From assembly GCA_963971425.1 (NCBI GenBank), contig OZ020518.1, positions 7,543,989 to 7,607,988 of the forward strand: 64,000 bases of DNA. The letters run 5' to 3'. The notes under the pieces are model-generated. The model was given only the letters and a program-made list of their open reading frames with translations, did no database searches and was not told the origin of the DNA. Origin of the DNA: Bryoerythrophyllum caledonicum (taxonomy: Eukaryota > Streptophyta > Bryopsida > Pottiales > Pottiaceae). Shown here piece by piece: positions 24,896-38,174 of the stretch (its first letter is position 1; each line of letters begins with the position of its first letter). The position numbers and the translations under genes were made by a program.

Positions 24896-25080
24896 GAACG
24901 TGTCGTTACTTTCAGTGAACGTGTCATAACTGAAAAATGAACGTGTCATTACTGAAAAATGAACATGTCATTATTTGGGGGTATACCTTCTGTAGAGGTT
25001 TTTATGTTGAACAAAAAAAAATCAGAAAACTGGTAGTGGCAAATATTGTTTCATTTCTTGTATCATACAATTTGTGTGAC

Positions 25081-28000
25081 CTAATTCCTCAGGAAGAGCT
25101 TCTCAATGACTTCCTTGACATCAGCACAAGGAATGGTGATGAAATCAGCTCCCACAGCTCCTTTGAGGCTCTTGGCAGCTGACCTTGGCACCACACATTT
25201 CTTGAACCCCAGTTTGGCTGCCTCCAGTAACCGTCTCTCCATTTGCCCAACCTGCACCATGAACAGCAGCAGTCCAATGAGACCAATAGCCAAAGGTAAA
25301 CTACACTTCACATACTTCAACAAGGTAGAAGAATAGATCCTCACAGATCGAAGTTCGCCGCCCAAGCCAATTTCTCCAATGAAGGCCATGTCACGGTCCA
25401 CAGCTTGCTCAAGGTAGCTGCAGTAAACAAGCTTGTGAGAAGTGATACTTGTCAAGTTTGACATTAAAAACTGATGGAAAAAAGGAGGCAAACCTGCTGC
25501 AAATTGCCACAGCAATGGCAACATCGGCTGCTGGTTCTCGCAGTTGCAAGCCCCCCACCACGTTTATAAAAACATCCTGCGGATACAAAATTTTGTTAAT
25601 TAGATGGTGTTACTATCGGGAAATCATATACTAGGTCATGAGAATTGAAGGATTAAAGGGAAAGATGGATAATGCTTTGTGCAGAGAAAGTCTGGTGTCA
25701 TATTTTGCTCACCTGATTTGATAGCTTCAAACTAGCTTGCTTAACAAGCACCTGAAAGACAAGACGTACTGAGATTAGGAGCTCTAGAAAAGCTACAAGA
25801 TATTGCTGCTGTCTTAGAGAAGAACTATTCCTATAAAGTGTCTTAATTAACCTCAAGTTTTAGTAGTGAATATGAGAGAGGGAGAGATTTATTACTGCAA
25901 GGAGAAGGGAAAGACGCTGAGCATCCACGCCATTTGCGGTCCGCCTTCCTGGTTGCTGCCCAACTGATGAGCACAGAGCCTACGGAAAAAGGAAAAGAGA
26001 AGAAAAGATCAGATCGGATGAAGAAACACATACTCATACAGGTTTGATGTCCTCTTTGTGTCGGTACCTGGACTTCAAGGAGAATGGGGCGAGAGCCCTC
26101 CATTGTGACAGCCACAGCGGCTGAAGCTGCATTTGTGGATTCCTGGTTGCGTGCGCTCAGAAAAAGCTCGCTGGGAGATGCAACTGCAGCCAGCCCTTCT
26201 TGCACCATCTCAAACACTCCCACCTACAAATGAACGTCACAATCCTCAGCCAAGTTCCCACAAAAGAGCTCCCACATACTAGAGTTGTCTGATCCGATAA
26301 CTAGTTAGAGTGAGAAAATAGTAGTCTTGACAGAGGTATCTTTACGAAAGTTTGCGTGACTTGACAAAGGAAGTCTCTAAACTCAAGTCAAAGTAGTCTT
26401 TGAAGGTGAAGAAAGAGTTGGACCCTGAATATTAGCTGTCTATCTCTCCTTTGATCTTTGTTATGAGAAAAGAGGGGGAAACTTTGGGTGACTTTATGAA
26501 GACGAGTGTGTTGAGATGACTACCTCGTCAGTAGATCCATAGCGATTCTTGACGACTCGCAGAAGCCGATGCGATTGTAACCGCTCACCCTGCATCATCA
26601 AAGATCTTTTTTTAAAACGATAGTGATGTGGTACAGATCAAATGTTGCGATCAATGGAGTGAAAGATGGAAGATTTCTGATTGAGGTGGTAGAAGAGCAA
26701 ACCTCCATGTAGAGCACCACATCCACCACATGTTCTAGTATTTTAGGTCCTGCAATGTCGCCACCCTTGGTCACATGCCCCACCTACACACAACCAAAAC
26801 AGCAAGATAAGACGCAAAGCTTCATGCACAGATAGATCAACAATCAAACGTTAGTCAGCACTAAACTAACTCTGTAAGTTACCATCAGTCATGTACATAC
26901 TGAAATGACAAACATTAACGCTGCTAACCTCCAGCTTACCAGAAAAATGGGGACTTTAGTCTGTTTGGCAACTCTCAACAAGGCCGTGGCACACTCGCGT
27001 ACCTGCACTTGCATTCAGTGTAGAAATTTAGCTGTAAAAAAGATCCAGGTCATAACAAAAATTGCTTCAGCCTTCATCCAAAAACCCTGGTGAAAATGAC
27101 TCACTTGCCTCTGCCCATATTGATTGAAAGGAAATGCACGTACTATCATTGATGGGAGATGGAAACGACAAACCTGACTAACACTTCCGGCGCTGCCATT
27201 GGCTTCTGCGAGGTACACCGTTTGTATGGAGTCCACAATGACAGCCCGGGGATGAATTTCTGCTATTGCCTCAATTACCAGCTGCGCAAAGTGGGAAAGT
27301 AGTCAAACATCTAGAAGCGAAAACTAAGAAGCAGGTGTAAGATTCTTGAAAATACTATTCACAATGAAGCTCTAGATATGAGGTGGTGAAAGAAAAACAC
27401 ACTGGAGCAAACCTCTAGATCAGTTGCAGAGTACAAAAAGAGCTCGTGCGCTCTTATCTCCAATCGGTCAGCGCGGTTGCTTATTTGCTCCACACTCTGT
27501 GATCATCCATGATCAGAACATATGAAAAACACTTCTTCCATATCATGATCATAAGACAATTTCAGATTCAACTCATACATGATCCAAAGCAATGCTGCAG
27601 GCTCTTGGTTCTGATCATTAGAAACTACCCACGTACCTCTTCTCCTGAAACGTAAAGAACAGGACCGGGGCCTTGCTCAGCGGTCCCCTCCGCAATGAGA
27701 CCTGCTACCTAAAACCACGCCCGAATATGGAGAAGGTTTAGTGGAAAGATTCACAGCTTCCAAAAAGAACATTGAGCAGCCACAGCATTTACAATCCAGA
27801 GATGGAAGACACCTGTAGCAAAAGAGTGCTCTTGCCAACGCCAGGGTCTCCGCCCACAAGAATCAACGAACCTGAAAAGACCATCAAAAGATCACGAAGG
27901 AGCACCCTAAACCCTAATCACAGGGCCAAATCTAATCACACAAGAAAACTTGAATGAGCAAGTAGCACCCTAAAATCTAATCACAAGTCCAAACTAGCAA

Positions 28001-28849
28001 TCACGAGAAACTTCCCCCTCATAAGATTGACTGTAACCCGGCACAAGACCAAAACGCAAACATCAACCCTCAAACCCTAAAACCTAGGGCTCTAACAGTT
28101 TAGGGTTTAGGGCTTTGGTTATGACCTGGAACAAGACCTCCTCCCAGCACCCGCCCGATCTCCTGCCCAGTCTCCCCATCCCTGTCGGAAATCCATTACA
28201 AAACCTCAGCATCTCGTCAACCAGAAATGCAGCGATTGCGAGGTTTGAGGTTTAGGGTTGAAGGTTTAGAGAGGAGGACTTACAGAGGCAGGCGCCAATG
28301 CAGCTGCGAGTGGCCTTTGGTCACCTCCGACAAGCGCTGCGGGCCTCCTCCGGCGTTCTCCAGCCACGCGCGCCCGCCTGCTGCTGCTCGAGGAGGCTTC
28401 TTCACAGCCGCCGACGCAACGACGTTGTTGACGAGATTCTCCACGGCTCTGGCGCCCGCGCCGCCGCGCTTGCCCGCGTTTCCTGCCGCCTCCCGGAACT
28501 CCTTGAGCGAGTTCATTTGCTTGCAGTTGCGGCACTGCCCCCACCACTGCGTGTAGGACTCGCCGCAGTCCTCGCAGACCCAGTGGGTCTTGGTCTTGGC
28601 GCCCGAGGACTTCTTGAAGTCGCGGCTTGCGGCCGCCGTCGTGGTGGTGATCCTCCGTGAAGCATTTTGCCTCGTCAAGAAGAAGAGCCTGCGCAGCAGC
28701 CCCTGAGAAGTCTGATCGTTTCTGAGAGGTAGATGATGGCGAGTTAGACCGTGAGCCTGAGTGAGGTTTGGTTTAGCGTTGAGAGCGTGCAGGGTGGCCA
28801 CTCTGAGGCCTCTCATCACGCCTCCTGCGCAACAGACGCGCGGGATCAT
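25081..28849 (-). CDS. RADA: DNA repair/recombination protein RadA (Sms), 15 exons, intact
   Basis: RadA/Sms is a RecA-related branch-migration helicase; in plants it works in organelle DNA recombination and repair. Exons on the minus strand: 28849-28284, 28181-28126, 27871-27813, 27708-27637, 27496-27413, 27281-27174, 27002-26940, 26783-26703, 26589-26524, 26223-26068, 25979-25896, 25751-25713, 25576-25494, 25417-25345, 25251-25081. All junctions are GT-AG and phase-consistent, giving about 586 aa. The N-terminus is Arg-rich and looks like an organelle transit peptide. Next come the C4 zinc finger ([10 protein letters not shown]...CRNC), Walker [10 protein letters not shown], Walker B region AVIVDSIQT, the RadA-specific KNRYGSTDE, and the Lon-protease-like C-terminal domain ([25 protein letters not shown]). 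ATG 28849 is the first Met in the open frame. No damage is seen, so this is probably an expressed gene. Confidence 0.95.
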
Positions 28850-28974
28850 GTTGAGCACCCGGAACTGAAATTCTTTCTCATGTCATCGGTGCTCACACAT
28901 CAAGGAGGCCCAACCTCTGCCACATTCCGAGTGCAAACACTTGAAAACTAGTGCGCCTGATTGCACATCAATGG

Positions 28975-29460
28975 ACCCTAAACCCTAATCATCACCGCTT
29001 TCCCAAACTCGGAATCTCAAACCCTGAACCCTGGACCCTGAACCTTGAAAACTCTAAACCCTGAACCTTAAAAACTCTAAACCCTGAACCTTGAAATCTC
29101 TAAACCCTGAACCTTGAAAACTCTAAACCCTGAACCCTAAACTCTAAAACCCTGCACTCATTCCCCGATCCAAACCCCTAAATGTGATTGTGGTTTGGTA
29201 ATAGATGCATGTTCAATTGCACCTGATTGCATGTTCAATTGCAGTGAACAAGTGCGTCAGTGAACATCATTGGACATGATCTGCACCGCTTAAACCCTAA
29301 ACCCTAAGTTCCTAAATCCCGCCCAACAAAATCTGGTTCACACATATGATTGTGGCTTGACAATCTCACAAACTAATGCACCTGATTGCACATCAGTTGG
29401 AAAAATCATCTTGACTGCTTCCCTAAACCCTAAACCCTAAACCCTGGGAAACCCTGGGAC
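28975..29460. repeat. Interstitial telomere-like repeats
   Basis: The segment is rich in CCCTAAA and degenerate forms (CCCTGAACC, TCTAAACCC). It has three perfect CCCTAAA units in a row near 29422-29445. The arrays are short and interrupted by unrelated sequence, so this is an internal block and not a chromosome end. It lies just upstream of RADA. Similar words continue into the first RADA intron region (28070-28115). Confidence 0.75.
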
Positions 29461-30972
29461 ATACATACGATTGTGGCTTGCTGAAACATATTCAATCTTC
29501 ATTGACACCAATCCAAATCTACATTTCCGCACGGATTTCTTCGTCAATTATTAATCTACAAAAGGGTCGACGAAATCTACGCAAGGTGGTCAAATGGTAG
29601 AATTAGGGCCATACTTTGTAGTTCATGTTTTGAGTCGGGTGGAATACTAATTTGATCATTGATTCTTTGATTCCAAAGTAAAAACAAGTTTCATGCAATT
29701 TTTTTCATTAATTTCAATTTTTTAAATCAATTACAGCATTTGTTTGATTTACATGTGGATAAATATATACATGATAGAACACATAAAAACCAATAAATAT
29801 TCCACTATTATAGTGAATAACATCCAAAGGAATAGATTAGAAATTATATATATTCTTTTGATCATGGAAAGAACCAAAACATCCATCCACATTACTTTAA
29901 TAGAATCAATAAAGAATCTTTTTGGGTACTTAGAATATCAATGATATCATATGATTTAGTGCATGAATGGATGGATATTATAGGTCATTGATGTTGGAAA
30001 GATTTGGTATGATCAGATCTTGTATATGGCAGAACACTATACCAACGTACATAAGCCAAACAAGTGAGCCAACATCGCCAACGATGTTAAATGAACACTA
30101 AATGAAATCAAGTTTATTGCTATACTCACTCAATGTCCATATTACTATACAAAAGTTCACATATGATTCTTAAAGAAAGATGATCTTTAAAGGAGACCTA
30201 CAATGTCAAAAAATGGTCTTAAAAATGTTTTAAAATGGTCTTAATTATGTAAAGGAAAAGGGAGACCAAGATTAGAGCCCCTTTAATTGTTGTACTTGTC
30301 TAGCCCTCTCAACAACATGAATCGAGCTAAAACTTTTATCACAAAATCGAACTAAAATTGTGATCCAATTCAACAAATTTTATTGAAATCAATTTTCAAT
30401 GAATGAGAAATGATATTTTGAAGTCAAATGATTACAATATGGCCAGTAGAAGCTTTAAAGATTACTTGATTGATTTGATGTTTAGTGAACTATAGAAATT
30501 GGCATTTTTGCCCTCATAGATACATAGAGCCAATGCATTAAAGATAGAATTTGATAATTTGATTTCTACTTTGATTCAATCCAATTTACTTTCTTCAATG
30601 TGCCAATCTTCAAGAATCAACTCAACAAACCTTCTTAAACACTTAACTTGTAGTGCGATAAATAAAAAGTAGTGTTGTTGATGCTCCCAAGACTAGCCTT
30701 ATCTTTAACTCTTTTAGGCTAATGAGCTTTTTTGGCCTGTGAGGAACTACGAGTGTTCTAGATCATGTAGAATGGCATCTACGCTATGGTTACATTTCAA
30801 AACAAAAATCTACGAACTTGTTTCACGGAAATCACTGTAGCTCGTCAATGCTTGCACCAATTGCGGTGGCAATGGTCTCAAAAGATGCCCATCTTCCTCC
30901 ACCTCTAAGCCATGGTCATTTTTTTGGTTTGAGGTGGCTTGTAGTACTTTCTATTAAGGTTTTTGTCCAAAA

Positions 30973-31792
30973 TCGACCCATATATGCTCGATCGGCCTAA
31001 AGGAGATAAGGCCATACCACTACATGTCAATCGTACTACCATGCGGATAACAAGCAGATTAAAAAGAGAAAAAATAAAGCATTGAGGTTAAGTTAGAAGA
31101 TAAGTTGATTGCAAAATGGGCAGTGAATGTTTAATGAACATTTGTTAAGGAACCCTTGGTAGCGTGAAGAACAAGACTTTGCACTGACATAATAACGGTA
31201 ATTAAACAATGTTCTCCTATGCCACAAGGTACCAACGTGTTGTTCTCTTTGTCACATGATGTGGTGTTGAGGACCGCACTACATCGCGTAGTGTTAGCGT
31301 GCATTAAAGTAAGCCCCCCTAAAATTGACAAGTTAAGAAATGTGCATATATGGAGAGAGGAGATAATTATAATAATATTTTTTCAGTGATAGCCAATAGA
31401 ATTGTAATTCTAACCCAAGTGATTTCATATTTTTCCACTAAAAACAGAATTAGTTATGAATTTTCAAACTATGCAGCCATGTTTAGTGGGTGGCCAGCAG
31501 TAGGTACCCCCCATAACCAACGACCGAAAGTAAGGGTCTTGACTAATAGCAAACCTCCATTTGGAGCTTAGTTGGTGGTAATGGGATGGAAGAGGGTTGG
31601 ATACACCCCAATTTTACAGGCGTTGGCTATGGGTTTTTGTTGGTTATGGGGAGGGTCACCTTAGATAGTTCTAATCTACATTTGTTAGTGATGTATGTTC
31701 GCCACTCCACATCCGCCAAGGGTTGTCATAAGGCACGGACATGGCCAAAATCTAGTGGAGTGGACCGACGAATCGAGCATATATGGGTCGGA
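30973..31792. mobile_element. Possible 0.8-kb element with 25-30 bp terminal inverted repeats
   Basis: The left end has CGACCCATATATGCTCGATC at 30974. The right end has GATTCGTCGGTCC-type sequence in inverted form, visible on the plus strand as CGAATCGAGCATATATGGGT at 31769. The 25-30 bp arms are nearly identical. The interior has no transposase frame, so this would be non-autonomous. No target duplication was confirmed. Confidence 0.45.
31375..31600 (-). repeat. Dispersed repeat family, copy 2 (inverted)
   Basis: This is the inverted counterpart of 24657-24895. In reverse complement it reads GGGGGGTACCTA, ATTCATAACTAATTC and GGCTATCACTGAAAAA in the same order. Differences are scattered over the length, which indicates an old duplication. 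A related fragment occurs at 57120-57220 (GGTGGTAATGGGATGGA words). Confidence 0.55.
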
Positions 31793-31979
31793 AAAAATGC
31801 TCCACAGCCCCCAAATAGTAACAGACAAAGCAGGAAGCGGAAAAAATTACCAAGTTTGATTTTTAATATAATTTACCAAAAATAATAATGATATGATGAC
31901 ATGGAAAAACACTTTATGTTGTGGAAATCCACATGTGTAAGGGGGCACAAACGTTTGAGGGGCCTGAAAGTTAAGGGGG

Positions 31980-33880
31980 GCCCGCTCGTCTAGGAGGGGG
32001 CGCGCGCTTCTTCGGGGAGAGGCATGCGCGTCTAGGAGAAGGGGGTGCGCGTGTGCTCTCTCAACTTTTTTTCTTTGGTTGGCTCTCTTGATTTTCTTGA
32101 GTATTGGCGTTCTTGTTCTCCTTGTTTTTGCATGGTTAGAGAAGGTGGATAATTTTTCTAAAAACGTCCAATTTTTCCAATTAGTGTGGAAACTCAAACT
32201 ATTTAGATTCACTATTTTCTTTTGTGTGGCCTAAAATACCATTTCTTCTTGATGAAAGATGTTCTATTTTTAGTTTAAAAGCTACCCTATAATTCCATCG
32301 GGGAGACGGGAGCGGGTTTTAGTAGGCGCAAACGAATAACATGATGTTTTTCCTTGAACATTATCATACATACACCTCCAAAAGATATCTTCCTTTAAAA
32401 TATTGTTATTATTTTCTTAGTATACTAATAAAACTTAATTTATAAATTAACATAAATTCCGTTTATTACAATTTATGATTTGGGAAACATAAAAGAAACA
32501 CGATTGCCCATTGAAGGTAAATTTTCCTTTATGAGTTAACTAACCCTTTTTATAATAATAGAGACAATAATTTATAATCATAAATTTTTTAGTTTAGTTC
32601 CATATTACATTATATAATTCATAAAAAAGTTGCATTTCAAATTGAAAGTTGGATTTTTAAATTGTAATTTATACCACTTTAGAGTCTATTATAACAACAA
32701 AACAAAGGAGTTAGATTTGTTGTAATTTATAACACTTATCCCAGAAATGACAATTTTTGGGTTTTTTTGGGTGAAACATGGTTATAAAACTTTAGGGCTT
32801 AATCTAGAAAATTGTTCAAGATTGAAGTTATTTGAAAGGGAAACTAATGTTTCAAAGAGATATTGGTCTTTATATTTATACTATGAGTATTTAATTAATC
32901 TCAATTGGTGTTTTATATGGATAAAACTTCATGGTCCATATTTATTAACTCCTAAAAGGATGAACTATTTTTCATATGATGACGTGTTTAGGTTCTAAGC
33001 ACATACTTTGAATTATATCCGCTACACGATGAGTTTAATTATTATGAATTTATAGTATACATTGGTGTAGTCCATGGTCAGGTCAACGTTAATCCTTTGA
33101 ATACATTTTTCCATTCGTATTTAATTCATGAAAAAATCCAAATATACATATCCCACTCTTTGAATGCTCATAATTTATGAAGGCCAAATCAAAACTTACA
33201 TGTGAATTTAGATTTATTTTTTTATCATCCACGGCTTCTACGTACCAAATGGACTCGCTCACCCACTCCTTGATACCTGTTCACGCCTCCCTTTATACCT
33301 GTTCCCCCAGGACCCATTTGGGCCCTCCATATACTTGTTCGCCTCCCCCAAGACCCATTTGCACCCCCCAATACCTTTTGCGCCCACTAATACCCGTTTG
33401 CAATCACTAATACGCGTTCACGTCTCCTCAAGGGAATTGTAGGGGCAATTTTTTAATTACAATTAGAACATCTTACATCAAATTCTTAAAGAGGAAATGG
33501 TATTTTAGGCTACTCAAAAGAAGACAACACAGGACAAAAACTTTAGGGAAACACGACGCTAAAACATATTTCAATAAATTAGAGTGAACCTAAATAGTTT
33601 GAGATCGTACAACAATCGGAAAAATTGGACATTTTTAGAAAAATGATCCACCTTCCTTAACTGTGCAAAAACAAGGAGATCAAGAACACCAATACTCAAG
33701 AAAATCAAGAGAGCCAAATAATAAAAAAATGTGAAAGAGAGTGTGCGCACCTCCTCCCCCCAGATGTACGCGCCTCCCCTCCTAGACGTGCCCAACCCCC
33801 CTTCCAAACGCACATCCGCCCTCCTAGACGAGCCCAACCCTCCTTCCAAATGCACGCCCCCTCCAAACGCTCGTGCCCCC
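31980..33880. repeat. Imperfect inverted repeat, arms about 280-400 bp
   Basis: The left arm (about 31980-32260) and right arm (about 33480-33880) are inverted, diverged copies. Shared words are GTGCGCGT, GGCTCTCTTGATTTTCTTGA, GTATTGG, CTTGTTTTTGCA and AAATACCATTT. The spacer of about 1.2 kb is AT-rich and non-coding. This may be a decayed foldback or TIR transposon. Confidence 0.55.
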
Positions 33881-36715
33881 TCTAAATTTTTGCGTCTCCC
33901 CTATCAATGTTTGCGTCCCCTAGCCGCTCACGTCCTTCCATGTCAGCTTTATTCCTTAGAATATTTGGTGACTTGTCAGACGTATGGCATCCTAGGTGGA
34001 CAAGGTAACTCCATTTTAACCCTTTAGACGGTCAACCCTAAGTTGACCTATAACGGACCTTCCCTAAACCTTAACGGATGGTCATGCAAACGAGACTGGG
34101 AGGTCCTACAACCTTGTTGATAACCTTTATGTCCCAAGAGGAAAAATTCTTTGTCTATTCATGCTAATATATAAGTAGGCTAAAAAAGAAAACATTTTGC
34201 TCATATGTATTCCAACCTTATAGTTGGTATTTATCGTGACCTTGAATATAAACTTTCTAAAGTTGCAATAACTCTAATTTATCTAAGTGTCATTTAAAAA
34301 GTCATCCATGTAGAAAATATGATCTTAAAGAAAGTCAAATAAAAAATAAAGAATATCACACCCTCTTGAGACTGACATAGCTTCTTATTTTCACTCATTT
34401 CATTTTCACTTATCCTTGTATATATCCCCATGTGCCATTTAACTATAAATATAGAAAGGGCCTTTTCCTAACAAGGAAGAAGTACCTTTGTCTTCCAAAC
34501 TTGTGATCAATTGTCATTTTCATCTACAAAGATCAAAAAGTAGAATTGAAAAAAATTAAATAAAATTGGCTCCAAGAAGAAACAAAATGCAAGTGAATGT
34601 ACACCAAAAGAGACAATCAACAAAATTAAATTAGGAATGTAATCTTATTGCACGCGGTTTAGTACTAGAAGCATGTCTCATCTTAGTCTTGCATTGCATT
34701 GGCATCTTTGTGTATTCCATAAGCATGACAATAGGCTATAGCCATTTTTATATTGTTTTACTTGTGTTCTATTTTGGCGTTTTTTAACCACCCATGTACT
34801 CAATCGATAATGCATACACAAATGCTCGACCTTGAAGATGCAATTATCTTGTTTGTGCATGGCACTAGGTTGATAAATTAAAAAGATGGATGACATTTTT
34901 ACAAGACAATTTCATTAGACATTGGCAGAGATAGTCAAGCACTTATATACTTGGTCAATAACACTTTCAAGAAAATAATATGGCCTCCATAAGAGATATC
35001 CGAAGTAGATTTTGTTAGATGTAGTTAAATCACATAATATTGTACATTTGGTAATTAATGCTTACAAAAGATAAGATGGTCAAATCGCATACAACTCAGC
35101 AGACATTGGTAGATTTAGTCAAACCACCAATGTACTTGGTCAACAAGGCTAGGATGGTCTGGGGAAAAGACAACTTCAATACAGACAATTTAAGAAGCCT
35201 TGTCCTTGAATCAATTATGCTTATAAAAGAGAAAATGAATACTCACCAGTCTTTGGGAGAAGCAATCAATTCACCTTTGTACTTGGTCAAAGAAAAATTT
35301 AGTAGAAATAATCGGTCCACCTATGTCTTTAATAAGAAGAATTAGAACGCCGATCCCCAGCAAGATGCAGATGAAATATTTATTTGCTTGGTTAATAATG
35401 TTTTCAGAAGCGTTGATGGTGCTTGACAAGAAAAACTTTTGGAGACAATGGAGCATGAATGAAACTTAGAAAGCATTGAATGGAATTAAATTTTAAATAT
35501 ATGTTATTTTTTTATGAAATAAAACAATTTTAAATTTATTTTGAAGAAAAATATCCTCTAAGTCTATTTCTCATTTCTTCAAAAGGATGTGTTATTCCTT
35601 CTTTTTACTCAAACCTACTGCTTGGAATTGTCCAAAATTAATATAGCAAGTGCTTTTAATATAATATAACAATTATAAAACAATAAAAGATTATTGCCAA
35701 TAATTTTGATTTTATTAATAGTATCATTTACAAACCACATTTCAATTGTAAATAAACAATCATTTCAAATCTCCACACAATATCAAATACTATAGATTGA
35801 AATAAAATGTTCAAATTATAGAGTAAAATCTCTAGAATGTGTCGGCATCAGTATAAAAGTTATAACAATGCTAAATTTTTAAACATCTACATTTATGTTA
35901 TATTGAATTTTTTTCAAAGAACATTTTTGAAAAGAATAAAATTTATAGAATCCAAAAATGATTCAATTCTATTTTTTTAAAGAAGATATGGGATCTAAAA
36001 AGTGTCTTCTTAATTAACAAAAAAACACAATCCACATTCAAACTTCACATATTTAATTCCAATCTACAAACATGTATAGACATATTGATGGAGAAGCTCT
36101 TCTATTCCAACCATGCCATAACATCAAACACATCAACACTTTGAATAAAAGCCTAGACTCCTTCATCTAAAACCTAGGTCGAGTGGATGTGGCTAACAAA
36201 CTAATTAAAATCTTACAACGCACCCGGATGGAAATAAAGACTTCGTTTCTCTTTCTTCACTCTTCACACTTGAATGAGTAGTATAGAAGGGTTTCTGATG
36301 AGAAACATTCAAGGAATTTCATGATATTGATAATCTATAAACTTTGGTGTGTAGAAAATCTATTGCCATGCACTAAAGTGTGTGAAATGCCATCGAAGTA
36401 GTTACATGAAAGATTTTGTTCCTGGTCCAAAATGTAAGTCCATGATGAATTTACCGTTGGAAATCCCACATGGCACGCAAGCACTCGGTCAACAAAGGCG
36501 AAAAATCCACATAATATCTGCATGGAATGTACATGCACTTTATCTGCAGCCAATACACATCACAGTACAATAAGTTAGTCCAATTTGCTGAATTAGAGGC
36601 CCGTCCAGAAATGACCCATGACGTTACAGCCCTTCTCGCAGACAAGAACAGTTTCATGACGTAACATTTCTCCTGACACGCATGCTGCCAAAACCAGACT
36701 TTTTGTAAAGCTTGG

Positions 36716-38174
36716 CTTGCTTGCAGACAGGATTTCCATGAATATTCTGGGGTCAAATGCCGACTCTGCAATCTCTTGTGCTCGACGTGTATATCATCAA
36801 GGTAAGCTCTTTTCGTTTCTCTCTACTCTTTGTCTGACCTTGTTGCTCAAGATTCCCTCTTTTGTTGCGAAATACCCGGTTTTCTGTGAGCTTTGTGAGT
36901 TGGGTGGAGCGTTTTCATGTTGTTCCGGAGTAGTAGTGCTAGATCAGGTGGCGGTATGAGTTGTAATGGACTCCTTCGCGTCGGTTATGTGTTTGTTTCT
37001 GTGATCAGGTGCACACGCCTGTGACCAGTTTGGGAGGACAGCGGAGCTGTAATAGTCTCCTTCGTGTCGGTTGTGGGCTAGCAACCTGGTTCTCTTTCAT
37101 AACCAGGTGCACATGCTGATCAGTACAGAACAGAAACTGACGAGGTGTAATATTAGTCACCTTTGTTTATGTGGTTCTTTCCCATAATCAGAACCTGGCT
37201 TGCACTCAATAGTTGTGCGCCAGCTTGTCAAACTTCTTTAAAGGGTCACAAAAGAAGAGGTGATCCTTTTTTAATGATATTCTAATCTGCCTCCGATATT
37301 GTTAGCGAGAACTTTTTTAACTGATCATCAGATCTCAAGCATACTAATCTAGATTGTGTGATCAGCTCCCCTGATCTTTTTCTTTGTGTCCAGTGTGTCA
37401 TGGAAGTTTAATCTCACTGATCTTAGTAACGGAACCTCTCTCAACACATAATCCACCACTATTATCAGGAAACTTATCCACGTTCCTTGTTGCATGACCA
37501 ACTAACTACCCCTGATGTGATCTTTTTGCATTCTGACCATATCTGCGGCGTGGAAGAAGAGCAATTTCGGTACACGTCCCTTGTTGAAATACGATCGATC
37601 AGCTTCCCCTCCTCTTTGAAGACCAATTTCAGTACACTAATCTAGACCTTCCTTGTTGCATGATCAACTTCCCCTGATCCAATCTTTTTCCCAATGCAAC
37701 CATGTCTGTGATGGCCAAGTTCAGCAATGTCGGAACACTAATCTACGTCCCTTGTTGTTACATGACCAGTCCCGCTGCTCGTTAAAACTTCTAGAAAGAG
37801 CAATATTAGTCTAGACCTTCCTCGTTGCATGATCAACTACCCCTGATCGATCGGTTTGCATGCAACCATGTCTGTGATGTGAAAAGTTTAGCAATGTCGG
37901 TACACTAGGTCGGTAAATCTAGAAATGTCGGTACACTAGGTCGGTAAGTTTAGAAAGTTCGGGCCAAGTTCCTTCTTGTAATATGACCAGCTCCTCCTGC
38001 TCTTTAAGCTAATTCTAGAAAGAGGAACACTGTTCTAGACCTGCATTGTTGTGTGATCGGGAAGTAGTCTTCCACCATGCCGGAGTCTGATATTCTTCAG
38101 CTAGCTAGCGAAGAGTATACTCATTAATTTCCGTCCTCTTTCTTTTGCAGGAAGGCTAGTAGTTGTCCACCATC
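36716..38174 (+). other. Probable 5'UTR and 1.35-kb leader intron of the FPF1-like gene
   Basis: A likely first exon ends at 36801 (CAAG, then GTAAGC). A strong acceptor, TCTTTTGCAG, ends at 38150, only 24 bp before the FPF1 start codon. The intervening 1349 bp is pyrimidine-rich. It contains several diverged copies of a segment with TCTAGACCTTCCTTGTTGCATG and CCCTGATC words (near 37390-37870) and two copies of GTCGGTACACTAGGTCGG (37900-37945). A long leader intron is plausible but is inferred only from the splice signals. Confidence 0.5.

Larger units (their letters stand above)
23023..25080. other. Intergenic, repeats only
   Basis: Just after the methyltransferase stop, another frame encodes a short Ser/Asp-rich stretch ending at 23144 (GSENNDSSSDDSDASD). 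It may be the original C-terminus of that protein. The rest is AT-rich. It holds a cluster of GGTATC-like words (23469-23560), a possible right terminal repeat (23855-23925) and a dispersed repeat copy (24657-24895). No gene is seen. Confidence 0.45.
29461..36715. other. AT-rich intergenic region with repeat fragments
   Basis: About 7 kb with long A/T-rich stretches and only short, non-conserved open frames. I recognise no gene. Internal structure includes a possible small TIR element (30973-31792), an inverted copy of the 24.7-kb repeat (31375-31600) and a larger imperfect inverted repeat (31980-32260 with 33480-33880). The 34.0-36.7 kb part shows nothing I can name. Confidence 0.5.

Noticed and set aside
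28975..29460. Chromosome end
   Set aside because: Telomere-like units are short, degenerate and embedded between genes, so this is an interstitial block.
29585..29650. tRNA-like sequence (GTGGTCAAATGGTAGAATTA, then GTTCATGTTTTGAGTC)
   Set aside because: It has A- and B-box-like words, but the cloverleaf arms do not pair convincingly. At best it is a degenerate SINE fragment.
33177..34027. Pro-rich open frames
   Set aside because: Low-complexity C-rich sequence of the imperfect inverted repeat; no conserved protein.
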